Source: Symbiodinium microadriaticum (taxonomy: Eukaryota > Sar > Dinophyceae > Suessiales > Symbiodiniaceae). From it: DNA of 64,000 bases. The translations under genes and the position numbers were made by a program. The stretch is taken from NCBI GenBank assembly GCA_001939145.1, contig LSRX01000425.1:126464-190463 (forward strand), written 5' to 3'. Below, piece after piece: positions 1 through 12,905 of the stretch (positions are counted from its first letter, which is position 1; every line of letters begins with the position of its first letter). The notes beneath the pieces are model-generated. The model made no database searches and was not told the DNA's origin. It saw nothing but the letters and a program-made list of their open reading frames with translations.

Positions 1-627
1 TGCGTTTTTTTTTCCTTATTCAAGCCGGGACCAAAAAAATGACCGGCTCAAATAATGCGTTTTTTTTGAGGGGGGGGGCTTTTTTGGGGACTCTTGCGCG
101 GCCTTCATCGGGTGCTCGTGTTCCCAAGCTAACTTATGGCTTCGCTCGATGGGTTTCGACATTCAGGCAGCCTGGAGAAGCAGGTACGCCCAACGAGCGG
201 GGCTAGAAGACGCCAGCGCGGTGTACCTCATGAAGCTGCTCGTTACGGCTGCAGGCTTTCCGTGGGTGAAGATTTGCAGGTTTCTCTGGGTGAGGTTCAT
301 CCAGGTTCGAAGCCAAACTAAGTGGAGTTGTTCCGGGAACGACCGGATAGCAAAATCAGGTTTAAGTTGTGTACGACACTGTGGCGGACTGGGCCTGGTG
401 CAGGAAAGACGTAGCTATTCAACAAGGCCATAGTAGGTCCAGCACACTCAATGTGGAGCACCGTTCAGTGTAACTCAGGCCTCGGGTATTGGCTTTCGGG
501 TGCTTTTTGTTGGATGCCTGCACGGCTGCCTGGGATTCGAATCGCTCCGGATTAGATCGAGAAGTTCATGCGAAGCCCATGTTTTCCAGAAGCCGGTGGC
601 AAGTCTGACGTCGATCTGAAAAAAGAA
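1..627. other. Non-coding stretch, nothing recognised
   Basis: T-rich and G-rich runs near the start, then ordinary mixed sequence. Short open frames exist but none resembles a known protein or has a supporting domain. I see no RNA gene or repeat. Confidence 0.5.
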
Positions 628-1143
628 TCAGGCATGGGGCCCTACGTAGTCCCGTCTTAGCAAGAATCTCTTCCGGAAGAGTTCCTGCTGCAGAAGCAGC
701 GCTGCTTCCTTGCGACTGATATGACTTAGGCCGCTGTTGCCGCCGCCGCTGCACGTCCCAGATTCCGGCATCACCTTTAGTGGACTGCTGTTCAGCTTGG
801 CAGGCGTGGTCGACGGGGCAACTCTCAGCTTGGCCTTCCTCTCTTCCAGCTCCCGCTGCATGCGGCGCTTTCTCTCACGCTTTTCTGCGATCTGATCCTC
901 AAGCTCTTGGGCTCTGGTCTTCAGAGCACCGCAGGCCTGGGCCAGACGCGCGGGCGCTCCCATGCCACCAGCCAACTGCAGCTCCGGGAGCCTTTGCAAC
1001 TGGCCGTCGATGGCATGCTGCAGTGCTGTGTTCAGCGTCTTGAAGCGCAGTATCTCGCGCTTCAACTCCAAATTGCTTGCATGCATTTGGGCCATGAAGG
1101 CCTGTGCTTTTGGCAGCAGAGTGGCAGCATCGGTGGCCAACAT
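628..1143 (-). CDS. Hypothetical coiled-coil protein or exon
   Basis: An open frame of 171 codons from an ATG at 1143. The middle (about residues 80-110) is rich in E, K, R and L with heptad-like spacing (KTRAQELEDQIAEKRERKRR), so a coiled coil is likely; the first 50 residues also look helical. The C-terminal third is Ser/Gly-rich and then basic (FRKRFLLRRDY). It is free of simple repeats, unlike most open frames around it. I do not recognise a family. It could be one exon of a longer gene, a gene remnant, or a chance frame. Confidence 0.35.
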   Translation of the reverse strand: MLATDAATLLPKAQAFMAQMHASNLELKREILRFKTLNTALQHAIDGQLQRLPELQLAGGMGAPARLAQACGALKTRAQELEDQIAEKRERKRRMQRELEERKAKLRVAPSTTPAKLNSSPLKVMPESGTCSGGGNSGLSHISRKEAALLLQQELFRKRFLLRRDYVGPHA

Positions 1144-3420
1144 GGCAGCTTGAACGAAGAGCCTTGATATGCCCCTTACCTTACCTCAACATGTGTCCGA
1201 CTGCATTGCCTGCAGTCAAGGATGCATGGGGGCTGAGTGCATGTGTATCATAAAGTCTGACAGCAGATGCCCAGTCTGCGGCCGCAGACTCTACTGGGCG
1301 AGACACTGAAGCCGGCTTCGATGCATGTGCTGCAGAAACTTCTTGCAACTCAAACGGCTTCGGGTTCGAGATTCAAGTGTCAAGCTCAGGACCGGGGTGA
1401 GAGTTCCAGATGCCCAACCAAGGTCATCAATGATCCTGAAAAAGAGTCAATGGTTTCGTCCATGCGCATCCTGACATAGGAGCCTGCCTCATCAAGTCAG
1501 ACAAGAGTCTGGATCCAGAAACTGTGCTGAGCCCTTTGCAGCAATGCCCCGGCTGTGACCTGCTCGCGCTGCAGGTTTCGGAACCTGGGATCTTGAACGT
1601 ACGAGCGTTTGGAAAACGGCGTGACGGTATGAGGTTTCCCGTCTGAGAGCCGAGGGGTGAGTCAGCGGTTTGGGGTTTGAGGTTTTAGGGGTTTAGATTG
1701 AATTTTCAGGGCTTGGGTCGCGAACCACAGTTACAACAACTCCATTGCTTTGACGGTTCCGAGCGCCTTGCGCCGCGAGGGCAGGTGCCCAGGGCAATGC
1801 AGCCATGGCCGTGGTGGCGGCCACAGCCGAAGCCTGGTCCACAGCAATACTTCTGTTGCTGCTTCTTGAGGGTTTATGGATGGCTGTTCCAAGGTACCCA
1901 AGACTTCATCTAAGCTCTGTCCGGTTTCTCTTGTCCCCTAAATCCGATAAAGTATGCTGGCAATGCTGCCTGTGCCGCAGCCAGCAGCGGCAGAACCAGA
2001 GCCCAGGCACAGGAGACCTGCGAAAGCTTCCTCTACTCTCTGAGACACGTACCTGCAATCGCTCTTCCCATTACCCTACAATCTCCCGGCTCCTCTTTGC
2101 TCCTATTCTGCATTTTCGCTCCAGTCACCCTTTCGCTAGAGCGCTCTTTTGCCGGGATTTCGGTCTTGTTTGCATCCAGGGCTCAGAGTCCCATGTTTCT
2201 CGCTGTCCGAGGCAATAGCAATGCTGATGACTTGGTGCTCAAAACCCGGATTGGGACACTACAGCACGTTGGCAACACGTTACACATTGGGCAAACGGGC
2301 CAACGTGACGGATCCTTGTTAGAGATGGGTCAAAGAACAGCACGAACGCTCAAGACAGCATCCGGATAACGGTATCCAAAACCTGTCCACATACAGAGAG
2401 CTGCGCACTGAGCTAGGCGATTCTGCCATGAGCCCTACCTGCACCGCTCGTTTTCTGGCTAACACGACAACTGGAGCAAGCGACCTCGCAGCTTTGCAGC
2501 AACACAGCCCGAGCCACTGTGCCGTGCTCGTGCCTGGTTTCGTACAGTCTTTTGACGAGAGGGGCTCTAAATCTAGGTGTGCTGTGCGCCCCAACTTAAC
2601 CCCGCGTGGGCTTCTCGACTCCCAAACCAAAGCCGAATCCGAAACCCTGCTATACTCAGCTCAGCACTGTAGGCGAAATGAACGGACGAGTTCATGAATG
2701 TGGGGAAGCTTTTCACTGCGAGGTTGGCCCAATTACACAAAACAGACGCCTGAATACCTCAACTAGGATTTCAGTTTTGATGGGAATGATACTACTGTAA
2801 TACTTCTTATCATTCAAACCCCCTACATGCAGTATGCCTGTGCTAGAGCACCCTGAAGTATCTGTGAAATCCACTTCCATCTTCATTCGTCGCATGTTGA
2901 CAGGCTTCGGTATCCGGAATCTACAACTCCCTGAGCACGAAGCCACGGTCCGAACGTCTGTCTCCCTCTCCCTCACGTCCGAAGTCCTTACCCATCAAGC
3001 CCTCAAGCTCTGACTCTAACCCCGAACATAAGTACACAGGAACACTTTTTGGGGGGCAAGCAAAAAGATATAGTACTCGGCGGGCCATTGATGACGACAT
3101 GTCCCTCTCCCACCTTAACAGCTGAACGGCAGTTGACCAGGATTGGGACGACACCTTGGCGAAAGAGAGTTCCAGGCTGGGGCTGGGTTGCATGCGCCGG
3201 GCATACGTCGACACTCCAGCAATCTCCCGCAGCAGCAGTATTGGTAGGAACAGCAGCAGCAGCATCAGCAATGTAACGACGGCAAGCGATCGTAGCCACA
3301 GCCAAAACCCCCGCATAAAGTCACGACGATGACGCTGCTCCACGCCACGCGCAGTCACGATGACATTCATTAACAGCAGACGGGTTCTCCTACGATCGCG
3401 GGATATCAGGCCGTCTCTGA
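1144..3420. other. Non-coding stretch with scattered telomere-like words
   Basis: No convincing coding region. Short T/G-rich words resembling TTTAGGG occur near 1670-1695 but do not form an array. The rest is mixed sequence with short, unrelated open frames on both strands. Confidence 0.4.
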
Positions 3421-3432
3421 ACTGCTTGAAAC

Positions 3433-3433
<1 letters not shown>

Positions 3434-3471
<38 letters not shown>

Positions 3472-3615
3472 AGAGACCGAAAGAGACAGAGACAGAGAAA
3501 GCAAGGAAGGAATGAAGGAAGGAAGGAAGGAAGACAAGAGGGAGAAATCAACAAAGAAAGAGAAAGAGAGAAGGATAAAGAGTAAGACTGAGAGAGAGAG
3601 AGAGAGAGAGGTAGA
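3434..3615. repeat. Purine (GA)n microsatellite
   Basis: Nearly pure purine on the plus strand: GA runs at both ends flank imperfect GGAA and AAAGAG units. The open frames across it on either strand are low-complexity artefacts. Confidence 0.9.
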
Positions 3616-3639
3616 GACGCAGAACTACCAACCTCTGCG

Positions 3640-5500
3640 GCTCCCAGCACAGGCGCCAGCTGCAGCAGTCCAGGAAGCTGCGTTGGGTCGCATGTGCCTG
3701 ACACAGATTCTGCAAAGTCTGCAGCTGTCACTGGCTGTGGACAGAAATTCGAAGGACTGCTGTGCTTGGGCCACAGCAGGCTTCGCGTCTTTGCATTGCA
3801 AATGGAGGGTTGAGGCTTCATGGCTTTCATCTCCTCTTATCACCTATCCCCTCAACCTAAAGCTGCAAGGGTTTGCTTGGGATCGGGGCTTGGCTTCGCA
3901 GGCAAAAAAAAATCGTGCATTCGGTGGGAGACGTGATCCTCCATGCTCGACATAACGAGACAAAGGCTGCGAACCTCGAAGTCTGGGTTCACACCTAGGG
4001 AAAGCGATCAGTCTAAGCTATACATACCCATCCCCTGTGCGGATAGAAGCTCGTACTTATACCGCCCCAGGCCTGATGCAGATGCATTGAACCTCTTGGG
4101 AACAGCGAACCCAGCACTTCTAAAACCCTGGACCGCTCCGGCCTCTGCGAAATCTCCAAGACCAAGCTGATGGCCAGCTTCCATCCGTGGCCTTCCAAGA
4201 TCGTTGCGGCTCTATGACTCTATGTCTTGGGCATTCGCAGGCTTCGGGTGGAGACAAGGCCAATCGAAGGCGGAATTCTGCGACCTGTACGCCTCAGGGT
4301 GCAGGGCCTTGTAGGGTGTGGGGGGATGCTTGTGATTACGCTTCGAGACACTTGAACCCGGTACTCCGATCTGCCTGACTGGCAGGCGCTCGTCGCCGTG
4401 CTGTACGTCACCTCGGGTAGAACGACGCCTACTGGGGCGAGCCTAGGAGCGGAAGCCGTCGAAGCCTATCATAGCTTTTGTCAGAAACTCCGGGATTAAG
4501 TGCCGCGATAGAGCTCACTTGCCAAACGGCCCTCTTCCCCCAAAGCTAGAACTCTCTCAACGCACCCAAAGATCCGAACCAAATGCCTGTTGCTCTTCTC
4601 GTCAGTCTTCTTTTATGGATAAACTAAGATGCACCCCCGAAAGCAGGCAACTGTTGTTCAGGTCTTGAGTCCGAAGCAGCTCTGAGGACTGCTAGGGCTT
4701 TGGGCCTTCGAGTCTCCCTAAGAAGGGAGGCTTGAAAACCACGAGAAGCCGAAGGACCCTAATTTCTCCAATGCGAATCTAGTAATCATGATGACCAGAA
4801 TTTTCGTTAGACTACGATCCCAACACTGATAAAAATGACAACCATCGTAAACAGTTGAATCATGACAGCAGTAGCAGTAGCAGTCATAGCCGCATCCACC
4901 GAAATTCAGACCCTCCAGGTGCAGTCCTGGGTCCTCAAGCTCTCTGAACCCCAGCCCTCAACCCGTAAAGCCATAACTGAACCCATCATAAAACCAACGA
5001 AAGGGATGCAAGGAATCCACAAGCCCCAAAGTGCGAAAACCCTAGCGTGCCAGGGCCTTAAAGCTCTGAAGCCTTAATCCTTAAGAAGAAAAACTAAGGC
5101 CTCACGTCTCCCAAAAAAAGTCTTTTCGCGGAGAATGCTGGGGATTCGAATTTCCTTGGGCCTGGCCCGGCCCAAGCTTCAGTGAGACGGCGCAGGGACG
5201 GGGTGCGGGGTTTAGGGATTTGATCAAGTTGTACACCGTGTAGAGCTGCTGGGATGCAGAGACTCGTAAGTATAGGGTCATCAGCAGCAGAAGTAATGGC
5301 GCGAAACAGTGGCGACGAGGACGACGATGCCGCAGTCACGCACAATCCACAACCACAGCCACAACCACCTGAACTGAACAAGGACAGCAATCTAAAGCCA
5401 AATCGCAAGGGCAACAATACCAATACGCAGTCACTGATTTGAGATTATGTAAGGCTTGTCATTGCATCTGTGTAAGTCAGTGCCGGCGTTTGCAGCATGA
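3640..5500. other. Non-coding stretch, nothing recognised
   Basis: Mixed sequence with short open frames and no recognisable domain, RNA gene or Rubisco fragment. Confidence 0.4.
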
Positions 5501-5520
5501 ATGCACACATGCATAAACAC

Positions 5521-6739
<1,219 letters not shown>

Positions 6740-6755
6740 TGGGGTAGGCGATTTT

Positions 6756-6769
6756 CATCTCCTCGCTAT
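6756..6769. repeat. Target-site duplication, left copy
   Basis: CATCTCCTCGCTAT, part of Rubisco exon 1b, occurs here and again at 15179-15192. Removing 6770-15178 plus one copy restores the uninterrupted exon sequence seen in copies A to D. Confidence 0.9.
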
Positions 6770-6832
6770 GCTACGCTTGACACGGGCCACCCGCCTCAAA
6801 GGACTGCGGCGCCCGTCACCACAAGCAGGAAC

Positions 6833-8970
6833 CTAATGGTCCGCCCCAGCAGGGAGGACCCTCAGGCCAAAGTCTCTCCTCACACGGTCGCGAACCCGGC
6901 AGAGGTGCAACAAAACAGCCATGTCGTCGGAGGCATTCCCCGTAACCGGCCATCCCATCCTCGCGGCCAGCTCGTCGGCGGGCCTCAAAGGTCTCTCAGC
7001 AGCAAAGGCCGTGCAGTGCCACGCCAAGTGATCCGATGTGGGCTTGCGGTGAGCCCCACAGCACGGACAGGACTGCAGCTCGTCGGGTCCGGCGCCCTGA
7101 ATGGCGTGATAGGCCATGATGGAGTGAGCCCCACCGGTCAACACGGTCCTAGCATCGCCACCTCCAGTAGCAAAAGCTTGCCTGGCCTTCTTCACGAGCT
7201 CGGCGTCGTAAACGTGGCGTCTGCAGACCTCCGCGCCACGTCGTCCAGCAGCAAGAAAAGCCTCCCACCTCTGGCACCGCCAAGCCTCGCGGAGCCTGTG
7301 CAGCGCCGTAGCCAACCACTTCTTGAAGGGGCCAAGTCCAGGACGCCACGGGTACTCGAAGGCGCCAGCAACGTTGTGGTCAAACGTCCCAAAAGCGAAG
7401 CTAAAGCCGAGGTCAAAGAGCCCCTCTCGCAAGGCTTCAAACCACGCTCCACCTCCCAGTTGTCTGCCCCGGCGCCGCCAGTAGAGCAGACCTCTCCCAA
7501 GCGCGGCAAGGCTGCGCTGAAGGCCGACGAAGCGGAGGTCGACCATGTGCCCTTGAAGAAGCTCCCACAGGTCGCGGCTGGCCGACTTGTGCCCTTGCAG
7601 GAGCATCTTCGTCTTGGACCCAAACTCCTTGCCGTTCCTGAAGTGCTGAAGCCAGCAGCCCCAAGCAGCAACCGACGCCACTCTACTGATGTAGAGCTTC
7701 TCCTTCAGGGTGACAGGCAGCGGTGTCCGAGCCAGGCGCTGGAGTACACAGGCCGCTCGTGCACGTCGCGCTTCGTGCGTGGCGTGCCTCCGCCGTTTGA
7801 CTCTGCAGAAGTCGACTCCCAAAACACGGGTCTGCTCCTTGACAAACTCGGGCTGCACGTGCTCAAGCAAAAGCTGCTGGTCCTTCCTGCTGCGGGCAAC
7901 GAAGGCGGCCTTTCTCGTGTTTTCACAGAGCCCGAGAAACTCGCACCAGCTGACCCACTCGGCTTGTTTGGCCAGGGCACTGTCAGCTCCAACCACCACC
8001 AGGTTGCGGTCGTCCACAAAGAGCGCCTGAGCAACGTTCTGACCGCGGGCCGTGTCAAGCGCAGCGGGCACCAGCAACAGGCAAAAGGCAAGCGGAGCCA
8101 ACGGGTCTCCCTGAGGAAGACTTCGCCTGACGACCTCAGGCTCCCGGGTGACGTAGGGGCCGAGCTGAGAGTAACGAAGCTGTTCCTGCCACACTTCTCG
8201 AAGGTAGACGAGCCAGTCCTCGCAGAAGCCGTAGTGCTGCAACACACGGAGGGAGTGCTCGACGTCCGCGAAGTCGAAGCCCTTCTTCATGTCGAGCGAG
8301 AGCAACACAGCATTGGGATGCTGCCACTGCTCCAAGAGGTCGACAATCCCGGCCTCGAGGCTGCGCTCCTTGAGGGCTCCATGCATCTGGTCAGGGACCA
8401 GGGCCGCGATCCAACCTTGGACACTGGGATGCATCAGCATGGCGCCACTGATGATCCGGTTGAACGTGCATCCGATGGAGATGGGCCGCAGGTCACTCGG
8501 GTCTGCATCCCCTTCGTCCAAATTGGACTTAGGGATAAAGACCTGCCTGTAGCTTCGCATGGCCTCCGGGAAGATGCCCCTCTTCATCCACCTGTTGATC
8601 ATGGGGAGGAAGGCATCCCAGAAAGAGAGCGGCAGCCAAGACAGCTCGTCGCCCTCCCGCCCGTCGAAACTTGCAGAGCCTCCTTTTCGTCGCTGGGCCG
8701 AGGCGTGAAGGTCAGTGGCCCGCAAACTCCACCTGGCAGGTTGTGAACGACCAGGCCTGTGAAGATCACCCCTGCAGCTTGGTCCAGCTCAGGAACGCTG
8801 TCCTGCCGCCGCCAGATGACCCTCCACTTAGCCAAGAGCTTGTCGAAGGCCTCCTCAACGTCGTATGTGCGGTGAACCATGCCGCTCTCACTCACCTGCA
8901 CGATCCCCTGGGCCGTGACGAAGGGACGGTCGTGGAGCCATCTGGTCGCAAGCTTGCCCTCAGCCGCCAT
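6833..8970 (-). pseudogene. LINE reverse transcriptase (ORF2 C-terminal part)
   Basis: The frame 8725-6833 holds ordered RT motifs: palm motif A (LSLDMKKGFDF), motif B (SLPQGDPLAPL), catalytic motif C (LFVDDRNLVV), then thumb. Near the C-terminus is a zinc-knuckle (CPCCGAHRKPTSDHLAWHC), typical of LINE ORF2 ends. The N-terminal RT part continues upstream in another frame (8970-8700, with WLHDRPFVTAQGI), so a frameshift near 8700 breaks the protein. A further ORF2 piece at 9237-9004 is separated from the endonuclease by the nested element at 9237-10060. Confidence 0.88.
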
Positions 8971-9236
8971 GCCTTGTCGCCAGCGTGCAAAAGAGGCCTC
9001 TCGCTACCGACGACGTTCCTCCTCCAGCGCCAAAGTGCCTAGCTCCACAGCCCGGTCGAGGGAGAGGAAACCACTGCCGTCCAAGAGACACGGGACCTCC
9101 GAAGGCCACGTGCGTAAGACGGTCGCCTCGAGGTCTTGGTTGACGTAGCCACGTAGTCGCTGTCGCTGCGCTTCACGTACACGACCGAGCCACTTAGCAA
9201 GCCGCCGCTGACGAAAGGTCCCTTGCTTGTGCCACA

Positions 9237-10060
9237 CCCAATAGACCGGCTAAGTCAAAAAAGTGGGAATATCTAAAACGTAAAATTTTAGCTTTGCTAA
9301 CTTTTAGCTTTCACTTCAAATCTAAAATGAGGGCGCACAAAATATCCAAAACGTCGGGTGCAAAGTCAAAATTCCGAAGCCAAAATTTAACCACGAAGCT
9401 AACTCAAACCAAAACTGCTAGAGGAAGTTTGGTGGAAATTTCTAGTAAACTTCCTCTCAAACTGCTTCCAAACTGCCTCACTCTGGTTAGCAGTTTTAAG
9501 GTCCCCAAAGACAAAACTGCTACTAAACTGCTCTTCGTTTTTGGTGGTGTTTTTGTAGACAATACAAACACACACGGACAGAGCCACACTCACATACATA
9601 CATCAGCTTCATATATATTACGACACACACAACACACAAACACACACACACACACACAGACACACACACACACACAACACACACACACACACACACCCAA
9701 CACAACACCCACAACACAACACACAACACACACACACAACACAGATTTACACACAACAACACCAGAGATTTGCAGCAAAATACACTTTCAACACACCGAC
9801 AAAAGGGTAGTTTAGAAGCAGTTTCACTAGCAGTTTTGCTTTCGCGAAGTAGATTCGGAGGCAAATTTTCACTATGAATCTATCTCTCGTTTTGACTTTG
9901 CGAGGACCCGCTTTTAGATATGAAGCTAACTCAAAAAATTTTAGCTTTCCCTCCGAAGCTAAAATGCGGATCTATTTTGCGATTTAGCTTTTTTGCAGAA
10001 ATATCCTTTTTTCCCTAAAACAGGGATTCGCAACTTTTTTGGATTAGCTGGTCTATTGGG
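9237..10060. mobile_element. Nested element with terminal inverted repeats (MITE-like)
   Basis: The ends CCCAATAGACCGGCTAA (9237 onward) and its near reverse complement TTAGCTGGTCTATTGGG (to 10060) form imperfect inverted repeats of about 35 bp. The interior is AT-rich, has further inverted AGCTAAAATTTT-type words and includes a CA microsatellite at 9565-9760. No transposase frame is present. It interrupts the LINE between the endonuclease and RT parts. TTGTGC occurs just outside both ends (9227-9232 and 10064-10069), a possible 6-bp target duplication if the ends extend 3-4 bases further. Best described as a non-autonomous DNA transposon. Confidence 0.72.
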
Positions 10061-10261
10061 CAGTTGTGCAGCCTGGCCAGTAGCAAACCACTGTACTGCC
10101 GTGCCCTTGTCTCTGCAACGCTGAGTTCCTGGAGCTTCGCAGTGCAGACTGCCGTTGAGGTAGTCCCATTCCCGTTCAGTGTCACCAAGGTTCACGTCCA
10201 CAAAGCCTTGCATGGCCTCCTCGATGGCCTTGCGCCACTCAGGCTGCGTCACGCCAGCAGG

Positions 10262-10940
10262 CTAGGGAACGACGATCCGATACCAAATGCACCGGTGGTC
10301 GCCCACAAAGGCTTCGTCGAACTTGGCCTCCCCTTCGAGATCAGGCTCCGACAACAGCGCCCAATCGATGGCTCGGTTACCATCCCAACGGGTGGGTTCC
10401 AGCTCACCATGCTCATTGCGCACCGCCAGGTACGAGAAGCCCTCTCTGTTGTCGTCGGCCGTCATGGGGTGCTCCGCCGGAAGCGTGTTGTGGTCCCCAA
10501 CTCCCAGCCAGAGCTTGCGTCGAAGCCGACAGTCGCTCAAAATGGGTGCAACCCATTCGGCAAAAGAGGCCTCACAAGCACAGTCTGGCCTTTCCCAAAC
10601 GTTGGTGATGTAGAAACCCTCAAGGTCAACGGTAATCGCCTCAAAGTGCCCATGGATCGTCTTGTCAACAAAGTGTGACCGGATGTCCTTGCGCACTGCC
10701 AGCAAGAGCCCACCATGACACGAGGAGGAGGTGGCGTTGTGCCGGCTAACTGTCCAAGCTCTGTAGCCCAGGCGACTGCAGTGTTGCACCAGCTTGCACG
10801 CGGAAGCCTCGGAAGTCCTGACCTCTTGAAGTGCAAGCACGTGTGGTCTCGAGGAAGTAGCATGTCGATGGCGTCGTAGGCGTTGCTGTAGCCTTTGACG
10901 TTGGCAGCAAACACAGCGACAGCCCGGGAACGTGACGAAG
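10262..10940 (-). pseudogene. APE-type endonuclease domain of the LINE
   Basis: An exonuclease-endonuclease-phosphatase fold is recognisable. It begins with AVAVFAANVKGYSNAYDAID just after the 2A-like motif, then crosses a frame change near 10840 into LALQEVRTSE (metal-binding Glu). It continues with WLGVGDHNTLP (the GD-x-N motif), AIDWALLS and ends with VGDHRCIWYR (catalytic Asp-His). This enzyme nicks target DNA for target-primed reverse transcription. The frame change means this copy would not yield an intact protein. Confidence 0.8.
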
Positions 10941-10944
10941 AGTC

Positions 10945-10974
10945 GGGCCCGGGGTTGGACTCGATGTCGCCATC
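10945..10974 (-). other. 2A-like ribosome-skipping motif (DGDIESNPGP)
   Basis: Ten codons match the 2A consensus D-x-E-x-N-P-G-P. They lie directly before the first endonuclease residues and after the zinc-finger region. In viruses and some LINEs this motif makes the ribosome skip the Gly-Pro bond, releasing upstream and downstream products separately. The position at the ORF1-like/endonuclease border fits that role; activity is inferred only. Confidence 0.75.
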
Positions 10975-11114
10975 CTTCAGCGTTTCAGCGCGTCGGCGGT
11001 CCTTGAACCTCTTGACCTTGGACGGGTCCTCAAGCAGCTGCCGCAGCTCGCCCTGGTCGAAAAGGGTTTGTCGCCCTTGGTTGCCATTGACGGTCGTGAA
11101 GCAGCTCCCGCAAA

Positions 11115-11410
11115 GGCCAGGGTGTTCCACCTTGATGTGATGGAATCTCAAACCGCGTAGTGGCACCAACTCCTTGTGTCGAAGAGTGGTCTGGCAAACG
11201 TCGCACCGCCAAAGCCACCGGCCTTGTCTGTCCTTCTTGCATCCTTGCTGCCCGCTGGCCTCTCGGAGCCCATCTGGCCGTTGAGCGTCGGGAAGAGGGA
11301 GCGAGGGAGCTCGCCATGAACACGATTGATGTGGTTGTCTCGCATCCTGCTGAGCTTGACCTTGTCGTCGGACACAAAAGTCGCGCTGCACACCGAACAA
11401 GGCCACTCAC
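11115..11410 (-). other. Two C2H2-type zinc fingers in the LINE
   Basis: In the two overlapping minus-strand frames here, CSVCSATF...HINRVH (about 11405-11320) and CDVCQTTL...HIKVEH (about 11205-11117) each fit Cys-x2-Cys, a spacer of about 17-20, then a His pair. A similar finger (CPHC...HLQRHH) occurs in the second LINE near 25.7 kb. Such fingers in LINE proteins usually bind nucleic acid. Confidence 0.65.
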
Positions 11411-12439
11411 ACTGCACCGCTTGCTCCGTTTGTGGCTGGCCCTTGGGGTCGTCGAGGAAGCGCCTTCTCGAGCTTTGCAGTGTCGGGAGCGGCCGCGAGT
11501 CGGAGTGCCGTGATTTGGGCTGCCATGGGGGAATCTTCGTGGGGGCTCCTTCCAAACAAGGTTACGGCTCAACTTGAGGGCTTCGGCTTTGGTGAGGCCA
11601 AGTGAGTCACGGAAGAGTCGCCTCTCCAGTGGCGTGGCCCATTGCCACTTTTCCCTCCAAGAGAGCGAAGCCAGGTTCGCTGCTCTGGTGCCCTCTCCCT
11701 CACAGACACTAAGGCTTTCGAGGTGCTCCCGTAGCTTTCCAAAGGTGTGCCAGGTACACAGACGCACCCTGCATCCCCATTGAGCCTGGGCGCCATGTTT
11801 GACAGACTTGCGCCGAAGGTCCACTCGCCGGAGTTAACGTGCCCATGGTTGCCGAAGCCATTCAGCACGGTGAAATGCCGCTTCGCCGCCAAGAGCTGTA
11901 GTGACCGGCGCGGTCCCGACATGGTTTTGCTCGCCGCCGAACTCAAAGCCCACACCTGGTCTTGACCGATGCCCATTGCCTTGAGGTCTTTGACGAGTGA
12001 GCCCGTGTGCACCGGGCCCGGGGGAGCAATCATCATATCCTCAACCGGTGGGTCCAGTCGTTTGCCGCCGCCGGGGGGAGCAATCACCATATATCCTCAA
12101 CCAGTGGGTCTTACAGCCTCTCCTCGCCATCAACCAACGAAGGCACCGAAGAGAAGACCGAAACTGCAGGGAGCCATCCACGCGAAGTGTTAGTAGGCGC
12201 CCGGTTGCCAGAAGAAGAAGCCGACCTGGGAGGGAGCCAGAGGTCCTGGTTAACGCCCTCGTTCGTAGAAGCCACGTCGCCCCCGGGAGCGATTTGCATT
12301 CCTCGGTCGTGGCCCGTCGCTTTCCCGACAGGCAGCTGGCCACCACCGAAAAACAAGAAGGCGTCCTTTTCGAAGAGGCCGAAGACGATGAAGGCAACCA
12401 ACCACCACCGCGTGCGACCATGCCAGCCGAGTACTTAAC

Positions 12440-12905
12440 CCCACCCATCCACGAAGTTGGCAACTGCTTGGCCCCTGGGTTCACAAGGCGGTAGTGCCCT
12501 CGGCAGAGCACCAAGCCTGCACAAGCAGGCCCCTTTCCGAAAAGAATCGGATGGCTCCATGCACCATCAGACCACTGATGAAGGACAATGATCATCTTGA
12601 AGCGGTCGGCGGCAACACTCAAGGAATCCCCGCACAACCAACGACGATCTCTGGCCAGGCTGCTCAGCCATTCCTCGCAAGTAGTCGGCACCGGGCCGCC
12701 CTCGGTCTCCTCTGACCAAGCAGGATCCTGCTTCCATGTGTTGGCTCCAATCTTTTTGTTGACAAACTGCTGGGCAACTTCATGTCGAAGGGTCCTCCCT
12801 CGGCTGATTGCCGTAGCTGTGACCTTCTCGAGGTCGTCTCCACGCACCAAGCTGGCCGCTGCAGCTAAGCAGTTGTAGCCACACCTGCCTTCGGCTCCGA
12901 AATCT
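12440..12905 (-). pseudogene. OTU-like cysteine protease domain of the LINE
   Basis: Just before the frame that opens with MVRGDDLEKV comes AEGRCGYNCLAAAA, the OTU catalytic-Cys loop (G-x-G-x-C-x-Y/F-N/R-x-L/A). It is followed by TLRHEVAQQFV (the usual second helix), WLCGDSLSVAADRF (the W-G-x-x-x-L-x-A segment) and LVLCRGHYRLV (catalytic His in G-H-Y). Length and motif order fit OTU-family deubiquitinases or proteases. The same domain occurs in the second LINE at 26.1-26.6 kb. OTU domains are known in a few LINE clades such as Dualen/RandI. Frame and activity of this copy are uncertain. Confidence 0.68.

Noticed and set aside
297..560. tRNA B-box-like words (GGTTCGAAxCC type)
   Set aside because: No matching A box or cloverleaf could be found around them.
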